The position numbers were made by a program, and so were the translations under genes. DNA of 64,000 nt from Domibacillus sp. PGB-M46 (GTDB lineage: Bacteria > Bacillota > Bacilli > Bacillales > Domibacillaceae): assembly GCF_022668875.1 (NCBI RefSeq), contig NZ_JAKGCR010000018.1:19737-83736 (forward strand), read 5' to 3'. Of the stretch, positions 17,251 through 26,259 are shown one piece after another. The stretch's first letter is position 1; each line of letters begins with the position of its first letter. The notes below the pieces were generated by a model that saw only the letters and a list, made by a program, of their open reading frames with translations, was not told the origin of the DNA and made no database searches.

Positions 17251-19332
17251 ATGAGATATCTAAAAAGAAGTGCCTTCGCTACATTAAGCTTTTTTATGAT
17301 GATCACCCCTGCTTCTGCAGCTGTTCCGGGTGTAGATGATTCGATGAAAAAAGGAGCAACAGAAGGAATTGTATCTGTCTCTCACCCATTAGCCGCTGAA
17401 GTCGGCAAAGAAATTTTGAAACAAGGCGGGAATGCCATAGATGCGGCAGCGGCTATCCAGCTGTCACTGAATGTCGTGGAACCAATGATGTCAGGGATTG
17501 GCGGCGGCGGCTTTATGATGGTATATAACAAAGCTGAAAATAACATTACCATGATCGACAGCCGGGAAATGGCCCCAGCAAATGTAACGCCTGAACTTTT
17601 CCTAGACCAAAACGGACAGCCTGTACCTTTTCAAGAACGTCATACAACTGGTAAAGCGGTAGCGGTCCCAGGAACATTAAAAGGGCTTAAAATGGCTCTT
17701 GAAGAGTATGGAACGATGGAATTGTCTGAAGTCATTGACCCAGCTATTGACCAGGCGGAAAATGGAATTAAAGTAAACTGGTCGATGGCGCAGTATATTG
17801 CTGAAAATGCAAAGAAACTGCAAAAATATGAAACGGCAGCAGATGTGTTTGTACCAAATGGAAAACCACTAAAAGAAGGACAAACTCTTATTCAGCGGGA
17901 TCTGGCTAAAACCTTTAAACTGATCGAGCAGCAAGGAACGGATGCTTTTTATGGAGGTGGAATTGGAGAAGCGCTTGTACAAGAAGTGCAGAAAACCGGC
18001 GGAACAATGACAACAGAAGATTTGGAGCAATATGCTGTAAAAGAGCGGGAACCCGTGCAAGCAAATTACCGGGGGTATGATGTGGTCAGTGCTGCTCCTC
18101 CAAGCTCAGGCGGTTTAACTGTTCTCCAAATTTTAAAGTTAATGGAAGGCTATGATGTTCAAAAAATGGGTGTAAATTCTCCTGCCTACCTTCATCATTT
18201 GATTGAAGCCATGCATCTTGCTTATGCAGATCGTGCTGCTTATATGGCAGATGAAGATTTCTATGATGTTCCATCGGAAGGACTTTTAAATGAGCAATAT
18301 ATCGAAGAAAGAAGAAAGCTGATCAACCCGTTGAAAGCAACAGCTGTAGTCAAAGAAGGTGATCCTTGGAAGTATGAAAACAAGGAACCGGCTGCTGAGG
18401 TGACGGTAAAAGAAACAAATCCAACCGGGCAGACCACTCATTTTTCGGTTATGGATAAATGGGGAAATATGGTTTCATATACTACAACGATTGAACAGGT
18501 ATTTGGGTCAGGCATCATGGTTCCGGGCTATGGATTTATGCTGAATAATGAAATGACAGACTTTGATGCAGCTCCAGGCGGCGTGAACCAGGTAGAACCC
18601 GGCAAACGGCCAAGAAGCAGTATGTCCCCTACTCTTGTGTTAAAAGACGGACAGCCATTTATGGCCCTTGGATCCCCTGGAGGACCAACTATTATTGCGT
18701 CAGTGGCTGAAACGATCATGAATGTCATTGATCACCAGATGCCGATTCAAGAAGCCATTTTAATGCCTCGCATTTACTCAGCAGGCTATCCAACGGTACG
18801 ATGGGAATCGGGAATCAGTCAGAATACAAGATTGGAATTAATGGCGAAAGGACACATTTTTGAGGAACAGCCCGAAAATATCGGTAACGTACAAGCAGTG
18901 ATTTTTGATTACGAAAATGGCCAAATGTATGGCGGGGCAGACAATACAAGAGAAGGAACCGTTCTAGGGGTGGATGCTATCTCCTACACGTCTAAACAGC
19001 CAAAAGAGATAAAAGAAGAGAAAAAAGGGCCGTTTACCCTTAAAGTGAATGGCGCGGTTTATCCATACACTGCTGATCAAATGAAACTGTTAAATGGTAC
19101 ACCGTATATTCAGTCAGATAAGCTGCTGCTTGGCTTAGGTGCGCTTGACTCTTCTGATTTAAATGCATACAAACCGCATAAGCGCTCTTACTTGCCGGTT
19201 TTAAAAGTGGCACAATCACTTGGGTATGAAGTCACTTGGAACGAGGAAACAAAAGAAGTACTTCTCCAAAAAGACTTATCTGGTATTGATAATCCAAATG
19301 ATGATGAAGATGACGAGATTATTACCCACTAA
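17251..19332 (+). CDS. ggt: gamma-glutamyltransferase with C-terminal copper-amine-oxidase-N-like domain
   Basis: A secreted 693-aa gamma-glutamyltransferase that hydrolyses or transfers gamma-glutamyl groups (glutathione, poly-gamma-glutamate). It has a signal peptide ending TPASA, the GGT N-terminal motifs GNAIDAAAAIQL and GIGGGGFMM, and the autoprocessing site QTTHFSVMD with nucleophile Thr about 395. Downstream are PGKRPRSSMSPT and GSPGGPTII. About residues 590-680 add a domain not in ordinary GGTs: FTLKVNGAVYPYTADQM, then SYLPVLKVAQSLGYEVTWN, the pattern of copper amine oxidase N-terminal (stalk) repeats on Bacillus surface proteins. SD AAAGGAGA supports the start. Confidence 0.93.
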   Translation: MRYLKRSAFATLSFFMMITPASAAVPGVDDSMKKGATEGIVSVSHPLAAEVGKEILKQGGNAIDAAAAIQLSLNVVEPMMSGIGGGGFMMVYNKAENNITMIDSREMAPANVTPELFLDQNGQPVPFQERHTTGKAVAVPGTLKGLKMALEEYGTMELSEVIDPAIDQAENGIKVNWSMAQYIAENAKKLQKYETAADVFVPNGKPLKEGQTLIQRDLAKTFKLIEQQGTDAFYGGGIGEALVQEVQKTGGTMTTEDLEQYAVKEREPVQANYRGYDVVSAAPPSSGGLTVLQILKLMEGYDVQKMGVNSPAYLHHLIEAMHLAYADRAAYMADEDFYDVPSEGLLNEQYIEERRKLINPLKATAVVKEGDPWKYENKEPAAEVTVKETNPTGQTTHFSVMDKWGNMVSYTTTIEQVFGSGIMVPGYGFMLNNEMTDFDAAPGGVNQVEPGKRPRSSMSPTLVLKDGQPFMALGSPGGPTIIASVAETIMNVIDHQMPIQEAILMPRIYSAGYPTVRWESGISQNTRLELMAKGHIFEEQPENIGNVQAVIFDYENGQMYGGADNTREGTVLGVDAISYTSKQPKEIKEEKKGPFTLKVNGAVYPYTADQMKLLNGTPYIQSDKLLLGLGALDSSDLNAYKPHKRSYLPVLKVAQSLGYEVTWNEETKEVLLQKDLSGIDNPNDDEDDEIITH

Positions 19333-19381
19333 AGATTTCGTTTTATGGAATAGCAGATTGATCTTTACAAATCCAAATGAT

Positions 19382-19423
19382 GACCTCCTGTCTTTTTTTA
19401 AAAATCGACAGGGGTCTTTTTTT
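19382..19423 (+). terminator. ggt terminator
   Basis: Stem GACCTCCTGTC / GACAGGGGTC followed by eight T residues, 50 bp after the ggt stop. Confidence 0.8.
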
Positions 19424-19476
19424 GTTGATTATACGTAAATGGATAGAGATTTTGCATCTTTGTTTGATTGTTGTTG

Positions 19477-19520
19477 TTTTTTTATATTATTATTTGAATT
19501 TTGCACATATTGTAATTAGT
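19477..19520. repeat. intergenic repeat copy A (TTGAATTTTGCACA)
   Basis: Contains TTGAATTTTGCACA inside a T-rich lead and an A/T-rich tail. The same 14-mer occurs near 28472 and 31927. Copies A and B also align over about 45 bp around it. Confidence 0.55.
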
Positions 19521-19539
19521 TAAAATCATTAAAAAAAGA

Positions 19540-19587
19540 AAAACCCTTTGTTATCAATGATTCGTTAACAAGGGGTTTTCTTTTTTT
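19540..19587. terminator. bidirectional terminator between ggt and the PTS gene
   Basis: Stem AAAACCCTTTGTTA (19540-19553) with TAACAAGGGGTTTT (19565-19578), with A run before and T run after. It serves the PTS gene on the minus strand and can back up ggt. Confidence 0.75.
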
Positions 19588-21199
19588 ATTCTGCTTTATA
19601 AGATTTTTGATTCCCTATCTTACCTTTTACTGTATTCTCCTTCTTTCTCATTAAGCCTGCTGTTTTATTGGCAATAATCGTTATGATAAAAGACAAAATT
19701 AATGCAGCAGCCATCGCTATAATTAAACCAGCCATGTTATTGGTTAACAGCGGCGCTGTAAAAGTTGGTACATAAGCTGTTCCGCGGACATTAAACATAC
19801 CGACCAAGGCGCCCCCTGCCCCTGCTGAAAGAATTGCTCCTGCAAACACGGCTTTATTGGAAAACATAAAAGGATACGCGGCTTCTACAAAGGTGCCAAA
19901 TCCCATATTGATCAAAAACCCCGGAGTTGCGGCCGCGGCTTCTCCCTTGTCCCTTGGAGCAATCACATTTGCTAAATTAATTCCAGCCGATACCATAACA
20001 AGTCCTACCATATCAACGGCCCCTAAAAAGCTTGAACCTGTTTTCTCCATTTCCAGTAAAACAATAGGCAGAATAACAGCATGATAAATACCACCTAAAA
20101 TAGCTGGCCAGATCAGCAGGCCTGCTACCACTCCTGCAAGAATTGGATTGAAATTGATTGCCAACTCGATAGCAGCCTTGAATCCGTCACCGATCTGTAA
20201 AGCCAGCGGAGCAAGCAGGTAGTACACCATTAACCCGGCAATTAATCCTGAAAATCCTCCGGCCACAATATTAACGGTTGTCATTGGAAAGCGCCATTGA
20301 ATACATTTGTTAAAAAGAAACTGAACGAGTATACCAGCTAAAATACCGCCAATAATTCCTCCGATAATGCCGCCATTTACAGATAAAATTCCTGCAATTA
20401 CGCCGGAAACGATGGATACTTCATCTAAATCAGAAACTTGTTTAGCTGCTATCACTGCCACCACTACAGGAAGTGCCTGAATCATCACATCGAATACTTC
20501 CTTCATGCCAGAGAGGCCCGGAATCTGGCTCAAGGCCAATACAATAGCCATTGCGATAAAACCAGGCAGGGCTGAAACCATGATTCCGCGAATATTAATC
20601 CTTTTAAATACATTTCCCTGCTGGGCGGAATGGTTCTTACTGGATGCACCAATGACAGGCTGGTATTTTATTCCCCATATCTTACATAAGGAAGTAATAA
20701 AAGAAATAGCCCGCGTCCGGCTTGTTGTTCCGGTTGTTCCCGACTGTGCTATAATGTTGGCTCCTTTTGAACCGATCATAGCCATAGATGTACCGCCTGT
20801 ACCGACAATAGGCAGTTTCATTTCAACAGCGGCTTCAATGGCCTGTTTGTTCGTTCCCTCCGGATGAGCACTCATTAAAATTAATCCATCTATATGCCCA
20901 TTTCGAATTTTTTGGGCAATATCTTTATCCAGCTCCACCGCTGCCTTATTGGCTTCTGCAAGAAGTCCATGGAACATTTCAGCCGGCTTTCCGTGTTTAT
21001 CAAAGGTAAACACTTTTGCTTTAGTCGTCTCTTTAACAGAATCCATTGATTCGGCCGCAGCAATAAATTGAACAGCAGAAACGGTTAGCCCTGCTGCATC
21101 GCTTTGTGTAATAATCTCCTGCAGCAGCTTTTCTGGGTCCTTCCCGCCTAAATTGTATAGATTCCCGCCGCTGCTTCCTATAATAGCAATCTTCTTCAT
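19586..21199 (-). CDS. PTS EIIC-type sugar transporter with unusual N-terminal domain
   Basis: A 537-aa protein. The C-terminal 330 residues are a fructose-type PTS EIIC membrane domain (VVAVIAAKQVSDLDEVSI, GGIIGGIIGGILAGILVQF, FVEAAYPFMFSNK, about 9-10 helices). The N-terminal 200 residues are not an EIIA or EIIB domain: MKKIAIIGSSGGNLYNLGG, HIDGLILMSAHPEGTNKQA, PIVGTGGTSMAMIGSKGANI and SGTTGTTSRTRAISF suggest a nucleotide- or sugar-phosphate-binding Rossmann-like fold. No EIIB cysteine loop is visible, so energy coupling would need separate EIIA/EIIB proteins, none nearby. SD GGAGGGAG supports ATG 21199. Confidence 0.82.
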   Translation of the reverse strand: MKKIAIIGSSGGNLYNLGGKDPEKLLQEIITQSDAAGLTVSAVQFIAAAESMDSVKETTKAKVFTFDKHGKPAEMFHGLLAEANKAAVELDKDIAQKIRNGHIDGLILMSAHPEGTNKQAIEAAVEMKLPIVGTGGTSMAMIGSKGANIIAQSGTTGTTSRTRAISFITSLCKIWGIKYQPVIGASSKNHSAQQGNVFKRINIRGIMVSALPGFIAMAIVLALSQIPGLSGMKEVFDVMIQALPVVVAVIAAKQVSDLDEVSIVSGVIAGILSVNGGIIGGIIGGILAGILVQFLFNKCIQWRFPMTTVNIVAGGFSGLIAGLMVYYLLAPLALQIGDGFKAAIELAINFNPILAGVVAGLLIWPAILGGIYHAVILPIVLLEMEKTGSSFLGAVDMVGLVMVSAGINLANVIAPRDKGEAAAATPGFLINMGFGTFVEAAYPFMFSNKAVFAGAILSAGAGGALVGMFNVRGTAYVPTFTAPLLTNNMAGLIIAMAAALILSFIITIIANKTAGLMRKKENTVKGKIGNQKSYKAE

Positions 21200-21404
21200 A
21201 ACGCACTCCCTCCATAATTCACTGAGCAAAAATCTACTTTTTTTAAAAAATAAAGACTGATAAAAAAAGAATAAAAATACATAAATATGTTTATTTATTT
21301 AATATAACACTCTTTTTCTGAAAAATTAAAAGAATTTTAAATTCTTTTCTCAATTCATTTACCTACGTTTATACATTACGTGCTCAGTGGCTGGATAGGT
21401 GTGG

Positions 21405-21857
21405 TTAATACTCTCTTTTGTTCCCCTTTTTCACAAAATCCCAATCAACCTCTACATTTTTTCTGACCCTTTGGAGAAGGTCAAGAAGGACCTCAGCTTC
21501 CTTCTCTGAAAACCCAGATAAAGCTACTTTGTTAGAGTGATCCCCCTCTCTTTTTAAAAAGGGATAAAGCTCTTTGCCTTTTTTTGTTGGATGCAGCCTC
21601 TTGATTTTTTTGTTCTGATCATCGTTTTTTTTCTCAATAAAACCTTGAACTTCTAATTTTTTAATTGCACGCGCTGCTGTGGTACGGTCTACTTTAATCA
21701 TCTCAGCCACTTTTTCCTGAATAATGCCCGGCTTTTCACAAATTCGAATAAGGTATAAATACTGCCCTTTCGTAAGGTCAAACTCTTTAAATTCAATATT
21801 GCTGATCGAATCGAGCGCTCTTGCAATCATGCCGATTTCCCGAAGAATTTCCCTCAT
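21405..21857 (-). CDS. MarR family transcriptional regulator
   Basis: A 150-aa winged-helix regulator. The DNA-binding core is visible at about residues 30-105 (DLTKGQYLYLIRI, GIIQEKVAEMIKVDRTTAARAI, GFIEKKNDDQNKK as the wing). Start ATG 21857 has SD AAGGGG; an upstream in-frame ATG at 21905 overlaps the operator. It is divergent from the GNAT/YczE pair, and a perfect inverted repeat lies between them, so it probably represses itself and that pair. The inducer is unknown. Confidence 0.92.
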   Translation of the reverse strand: MREILREIGMIARALDSISNIEFKEFDLTKGQYLYLIRICEKPGIIQEKVAEMIKVDRTTAARAIKKLEVQGFIEKKNDDQNKKIKRLHPTKKGKELYPFLKREGDHSNKVALSGFSEKEAEVLLDLLQRVRKNVEVDWDFVKKGNKREY

Positions 21858-21877
21858 ATGTAAACCCCTTTTAAAAA

Positions 21878-21899
21878 TTTTGTTGTATTTGCAACAAAA
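21878..21899. promoter_or_regulatory. probable MarR operator
   Basis: Perfect 8-bp inverted repeat TTTTGTTG - TATTTG - CAACAAAA, 20 bp before the marR start and 84 bp before the GNAT start. The size and symmetry are typical of a MarR dimer site. Confidence 0.65.
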
Positions 21900-21983
21900 A
21901 TACATTATAGTTTTTATTATAACAAGTCATATCTGTATTATGACTGGACCGTTTTGAGAAATCTAGAAAAGGACTGAAGAAAA

Positions 21984-22430
21984 ATGGATGCAATAAAGAT
22001 AACATCAGAAATTGAATTAAAAAAAGCTTTTTCCATTAGGAAAGAAGTGTTTGTTGAAGAACAAGGAGTACCTTTAGAAGACGAATTTGATGAATTTGAT
22101 ACTCTTGAGGGATCCGCTCTGCATATCTTGGTTTACTATCAGGATAAAGCTGTTGGGACGGGGCGGATAAGATGGGTAGGCGGCGTCGGTAAGCTGGAGA
22201 GAATTTGTATACTAAAACCGTACCGTCAATTCGGCCTCGGAAAAGTAATCATAGGAGCGTTAGAGACGATCGCTAAGGAACAGGAAACATCTCAGGTAAA
22301 ACTGCATGGCCAGACACAGGCAGAAGGTTTTTATAAGAAACTCGGCTATTATGTTGCGTCAGATGTTTTTATGGAAGATGGTATTCCCCATCTTCTAATG
22401 AAAAAAGAATTATTTGCTGAATCACTATGA
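21984..22430 (+). CDS. GNAT family N-acetyltransferase
   Basis: A 148-aa acetyltransferase resembling Bacillus YjcF. The acetyl-CoA loop (QFGLGKVIIGALE, R/QxxGxG/A type) is at about residues 85-97. Preceding text KLERICILKPYR and following text LHGQTQAEGFYKKLGY are family features. SD AAAGGA is about 10 nt upstream. Its stop overlaps the start of the next gene (ATGA), showing translational coupling. Substrate unknown. Confidence 0.9.
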   Translation: MDAIKITSEIELKKAFSIRKEVFVEEQGVPLEDEFDEFDTLEGSALHILVYYQDKAVGTGRIRWVGGVGKLERICILKPYRQFGLGKVIIGALETIAKEQETSQVKLHGQTQAEGFYKKLGYYVASDVFMEDGIPHLLMKKELFAESL

Positions 22431-23056
22431 GGCGTCTGAGAATGGCGAAGTATATGTATTACACAACGGGAATCCTTATTCTCACGCTTGGTGTTGCGTT
22501 TACGATACAATCAAACCTTGGCGTGTCTCCTTTTGATGCTCTGCTAGTCGGTCTAGCCGCCAATTTAGGGTTGACGGTAGGAAGTTGGGAAGTAATCATT
22601 GCTTTTATCCTAATTGGCTGCAATTCGGTGTTAAAAAAACAAAAACCAGAGTTTTCCGGCTTGTTAACGGCCGTGATTACAGGAATCAGCATTGATGTGT
22701 GGCTTTTTTTACTGGATGCTTTCGCTACGCCAGAGTTATGGGTTACTAAATTTTTAGGTTTTGGCATAGGTCTTTTAACAATAGGGATGGGCACCGCCAT
22801 TTATTTATGTGCCGATTTTGCTCCTATCCCTGTTGATCGCTTTATGCTTATTATCCGTGAATTAACCAAAATGAACATATGGCTTACGAAAACAATCATC
22901 TATATTCTTTTCCTCTTTTTATCTCTTTTGTTTCAAGGACCTGTTGGTATTGGAACGATACTGGCTGTTTGTTTGGGTGGTCCTATACTTCATTATTGTA
23001 TGGCTTTGATAGACTTTAAGCTAAAACAGCCTTCTTCTAAACAGGCAGGCATTTAA
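22427..23056 (+). CDS. YczE/YyaS/YitT family membrane protein
   Basis: A 209-aa integral membrane protein with five hydrophobic segments. YczE-family features are seen: GVAFTIQSNLGVSPFDALLV near the N-terminus and GMGTAIYLCADFAPIPVDRFML in the middle. B. subtilis YczE is needed for surfactin/bacillibactin-type synthesis, but the molecular role is unknown. Coupled by a 4-nt overlap to the GNAT gene and probably controlled by the divergent MarR. Confidence 0.88.
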   Translation: MRRLRMAKYMYYTTGILILTLGVAFTIQSNLGVSPFDALLVGLAANLGLTVGSWEVIIAFILIGCNSVLKKQKPEFSGLLTAVITGISIDVWLFLLDAFATPELWVTKFLGFGIGLLTIGMGTAIYLCADFAPIPVDRFMLIIRELTKMNIWLTKTIIYILFLFLSLLFQGPVGIGTILAVCLGGPILHYCMALIDFKLKQPSSKQAGI

Positions 23057-23084
23057 ATGAGAAATAAAGAGATTACTTTATGTT

Positions 23085-23112
23085 TTTAAAAAGAGCCTCA
23101 CCGGCTCTTTTT
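23085..23112. terminator. bidirectional terminator
   Basis: AAAAGAGCC / GGCTCTTTT stem with A run and T run on either side, between the convergent YczE and SDR genes. Confidence 0.8.
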
Positions 23113-23119
23113 ACACTCA

Positions 23120-23890
23120 TTAAAAGGCATAACTGGTAACTCCGCCGTCTATAAACAAATTTTGACCGGTGATGTAACTTGCTCCATCTGAGCAAAACAT
23201 TAGAACCGGGGCGATCAGTTCTTTTAAATTTCCCAGCCTTTTCATTGGTGTCCTTTGTTCTAAAAGTGTTTGAAACTCTTTGTTTTCTAATGCCTGTTCA
23301 TTTAATGATGTTTTAAAAAACCAGGGGCTTATCGCATTTACGGTGACACCCTTTCCTGCCCACTCATTGGCGAGCTGCCTGGTTAACTGAACGACACCGG
23401 CTTTGCTTGGTCCATACGGTGTACCCGATGACAGCGTAAGAGACGAAGCAACAGAAGCTACATTCACAATGCGTCCGTATTGCTGTTTGACCATATGTTT
23501 CCCTACTGCCTGGGATACCAGAAAGACCGATTTAAAATTAACGTCCATTACCTGGTCCCACTCTTCCTCTAGCAAATCTAAGCTCGTTTTTCTTACACTG
23601 GCTCCGGCATTGTTAACAAGGATATCAATTTTCCCGAAAGAATGAAGAGCTTGATCCACCGCTTTTTGAACGGATTCCCGGCTCGTTACATCACATACAA
23701 CTGCTAACGTTTTTCTGCCTGTTTCTTTGGTGATTTCTTCCGCCGCTCTCGTTACTTCCTTTTCGGTTCTCGCTACTAATACAAGATCTGCACCGGCGTT
23801 TGCCAGTCCTTCAGCAAGCGTTCTGCCAATTCCTCTGCCCGCGCCTGTCACAAATGCTGTTTTCCCGCTTAAATGAAAGTATTCGTGCAT
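23120..23890 (-). CDS. SDR family oxidoreductase (gluconate 5-dehydrogenase-like)
   Basis: A 256-aa classical short-chain dehydrogenase. The cofactor motif TGAGRGIG is at about residues 16-23, NNAGAS at about 90, the catalytic Ser in VASVASS, and the YGPSK Tyr-Lys pair. The ending ITGQNLFIDGGVTSY is typical. The text after the Rossmann motif (LVLVARTEKEV) suggests NADP use. Closest in pattern to gluconate 5-dehydrogenases and 3-oxoacyl reductases. The start is placed at ATG 23890 because GGAGG is 10 nt upstream; an ATG 9 nt earlier is too near it. Confidence 0.9.
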   Translation of the reverse strand: MHEYFHLSGKTAFVTGAGRGIGRTLAEGLANAGADLVLVARTEKEVTRAAEEITKETGRKTLAVVCDVTSRESVQKAVDQALHSFGKIDILVNNAGASVRKTSLDLLEEEWDQVMDVNFKSVFLVSQAVGKHMVKQQYGRIVNVASVASSLTLSSGTPYGPSKAGVVQLTRQLANEWAGKGVTVNAISPWFFKTSLNEQALENKEFQTLLEQRTPMKRLGNLKELIAPVLMFCSDGASYITGQNLFIDGGVTSYAF

Positions 23891-24054
23891 CCTACTCATC
23901 CCTCCTGCCCTTAAAAGAGGCTGCTAATTTGCCGAATTTCCCTTCTTGCAGAGAACTTTTATCCAAATCATAAAGGAGGCGCCTTACGAAACACCCGGTT
24001 CCGCAAGGCATAAACCTTAAGCTTTTCAGATCATCATTTCTTATTGTTCTTCCT

Positions 24055-25194
24055 TTATCCTTCTGCTTCAAAATCCTTAATTTTCGCATCAGGGCTTAAC
24101 ACTTTCTCTGGCTGAAATTCCGCTAATGGCTCTCCTTCTTTGACTTTTTTGACCCAGTCATGATTCGCAAGAGCTCCTTTACCGAGCGAAACAACATCAG
24201 CTTCTCCTTTTTCCACAATACTAACAGCAAGTTCCGGCTTTTCTAAATGTCCATTTGCAATAACAGGCTGTTTTCCATATTTTTTAGCCAGGGCAGCTAA
24301 AGAAGGGCCGCCGTCACCAAAAGCAGAATCCACAGCCGCGGTTCCTTCTCCTTCCGGAAATGCCGGCTGCCACGCTTCATATTCTGTCACATGAATGAAG
24401 TCCAATGGAGCATTCCCCAATTGGCCGAAGATGATTTCGGCTTCTTTTTCTTTTTCCGCCCATTTATGTTCGTAATCATTCACTTTTCCTTGCGAGATCC
24501 GGATGCCTACGGTAAAATCTTCTCCAACCGCTTTCCGGACAGCATTGGACACCTCAACAAGCAGGCGCACTCGGTTTTCAATCGAACCGCCGTACTCATC
24601 TGTACGCTGGTTCGTATAGTCCGTTAAAAATTGATCCAGGATATAGCCGTTGGCTCCGTGAATTTCGACTCCATCAAATCCAGCTGTTTTTGCCCTTACT
24701 GCCGCTTCTGTGAACCCTTTAATGACGTCCTGAATATCTTCTTTTGAGGCTTCTTTTGGTTTCGGAAATGAGCCGCTTCCTCCGTAGAACTCCATTTGTT
24801 CCCCTTTAGGCTGGATTGAAGAAGGACCGATTGAGCCTTCCACAAAACGATTTCCTTGAGAAAGCGCACCTGCATGCATCAGCTGGGCAAAGATTTTAGC
24901 ACCGGCCTGGTGAACAGAGTCGACTACTTTCTTCCAGGCTGCTGTTTGCTCTTCATCTGTGATGCCAGGCTGATTGAAATAACCTTGGCTGTATTTTTGA
25001 TCCGGGTAAATCCCCTCTGTAATAATGAGGCCGAAACCGCCATGGGCAAATGATGTATAGTAAGAAGCCATTTGACCTGTCGCAAGCCCTTCAGGTGTTG
25101 CACTCGTACGTGTCATAGGCGCTACGCTTACCCGGTTTTCCAATTCTATACTTCCCAGTTTCACTTTTTGAAATAAAATGTTTGTATCAGGCAT
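24055..25194 (-). CDS. NADH:flavin oxidoreductase / old yellow enzyme family
   Basis: A 379-aa FMN-dependent TIM-barrel reductase. Motifs: NRVSVAPMTRTSA at the N-terminus, IFAQLMHAGALS, GFDGVEIHGANGYILDQFL with the His-Asn pair that binds substrate, and QRTDEYGGSIENR. The phosphate-binding end is near VSLGKGALANHDW. SD AAAGGGG precedes ATG 25194; an upstream in-frame start at 25221 lacks one. A hairpin near 23979-24008 may limit readthrough into the SDR gene 164 bp downstream. Enone or xenobiotic reduction is known for the family. Confidence 0.92.
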   Translation of the reverse strand: MPDTNILFQKVKLGSIELENRVSVAPMTRTSATPEGLATGQMASYYTSFAHGGFGLIITEGIYPDQKYSQGYFNQPGITDEEQTAAWKKVVDSVHQAGAKIFAQLMHAGALSQGNRFVEGSIGPSSIQPKGEQMEFYGGSGSFPKPKEASKEDIQDVIKGFTEAAVRAKTAGFDGVEIHGANGYILDQFLTDYTNQRTDEYGGSIENRVRLLVEVSNAVRKAVGEDFTVGIRISQGKVNDYEHKWAEKEKEAEIIFGQLGNAPLDFIHVTEYEAWQPAFPEGEGTAAVDSAFGDGGPSLAALAKKYGKQPVIANGHLEKPELAVSIVEKGEADVVSLGKGALANHDWVKKVKEGEPLAEFQPEKVLSPDAKIKDFEAEG

Positions 25195-25221
25195 TGTTAA
25201 AACCCCTTTCTGTATTTGCAC

Positions 25222-25537
25222 AACCCTATTATGTTCATTCCATCCTTAAACTTTCACTTTTCGTTTTAGATGGCATCTTTAAAAACACCTATGTCTCCTT
25301 TTTCACATTTTACTATCAACTAAACAAAACCTGGTCCTTGGAACAGCCGATCGCGTATGATTCGCTGCTCATTAGGTTAGCCAGCAAGTCAAAAAGAAGA
25401 ACTTGGCATAAGAACTAAAAGGTGTAGATTTTGCGGCTGAAAATATCCGGGAAGAAAAAAGCGGTTTGTTCACCTTAAAGAGGGGTAGCTGTTAAATAAA
25501 GACATAAACTACAGCAAGAAACCAAGGTGAATGTTCA
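25222..25537. other. divergent intergenic region
   Basis: About 315 bp between the OYE gene and the M50-like gene. An open plus-strand stretch exists but has no SD and no recognisable family text. I see no palindrome or terminator worth calling. Confidence 0.3.
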
Positions 25538-26128
25538 ATGTTCGGATTATCCGACCTACTATCGTTAGTTGTTTCAGCTTTTATTATTTTGCCAGCGGTC
25601 ATACTATTGCGTGAGTTAGGGTACCTCATTGTTAGTGCCCTCTTCGGAGTTCAAAATCCAAGAATTACAATCGGTTCAGGCCCTCGATTATTTAAAATCG
25701 GACTATTTGACGTCAGAAAATATTATCATCTGTACAGCTGGTTTTCTTATGACTCCTTAACTAAAGAAAATAGATGGGTTTATGTTTGTGTATACGCAGG
25801 CCCCATTTTAATAAACATCATTGCTGCCTTAACCATTAATTCGCTTTTAGCAAATGGCTATTGGCAATCATATGCCACATTTTGGGACCGGTTTATTTTT
25901 TATGCTTTTTATTATGTTTTATTTGATATGGTGCCGATGAAGACGGTCAATGGGAAACCAAACAATGGTTATATTATTTACGAAATGGTTCGTTATGGCA
26001 GAAGAATGGATTATAACCAGGAACCGCTTATCCCTGCTACAAAGGAAGTAGAAGAACAATACCAACAAAAGATGAAAAAAATTGAAGAAATAAAAAAAGA
26101 GCAGCAGCAGGATCATAGAGCAAAGTAA
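25538..26128 (+). CDS. M50-like membrane protein lacking the zinc-binding motif
   Basis: A 196-aa membrane protein with the layout of a site-2 (M50) protease: a first helix with LLRELGYLIVSALFGVQNP where M50 enzymes have HELGHxxxA, IGSGPRLFKIG, and a later FDMVPMKTVNGKPNNGY where active members carry NxxPxxxxDG. The first zinc-ligand His is Arg, the second is Tyr, and the aspartate ligand position reads Asn. It is therefore a predicted non-catalytic homolog. The C-terminus is a charged coiled coil (EEQYQQKMKKIEEIKKEQQQ). SD AAGGTGA precedes the ATG. Monocistronic; role unknown. Confidence 0.7.
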   Translation: MFGLSDLLSLVVSAFIILPAVILLRELGYLIVSALFGVQNPRITIGSGPRLFKIGLFDVRKYYHLYSWFSYDSLTKENRWVYVCVYAGPILINIIAALTINSLLANGYWQSYATFWDRFIFYAFYYVLFDMVPMKTVNGKPNNGYIIYEMVRYGRRMDYNQEPLIPATKEVEEQYQQKMKKIEEIKKEQQQDHRAK

Positions 26129-26259
26129 ACAGGCGGAGTGAGCAGCAGATTTTAAGGATCAGAACAAACATAAATAAATGCTTTGACCAGGACTGGCTGC
26201 TTATTATATTTGCCTGAATAAGTATAAGGCTCATCCAGGCTTTTTCTTTATTCTCTGGT

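Noticed and set aside
23979..24008. Terminator after the OYE gene
   Set aside because: The hairpin GCCTTGCG / CGTAAGGC is plausible but has no T tract on either strand; kept only as a remark.
25182..25418. 78-codon plus-strand frame between OYE and the M50-like gene
   Set aside because: No SD, overlaps the OYE start, and the text matches no family; treated as intergenic.
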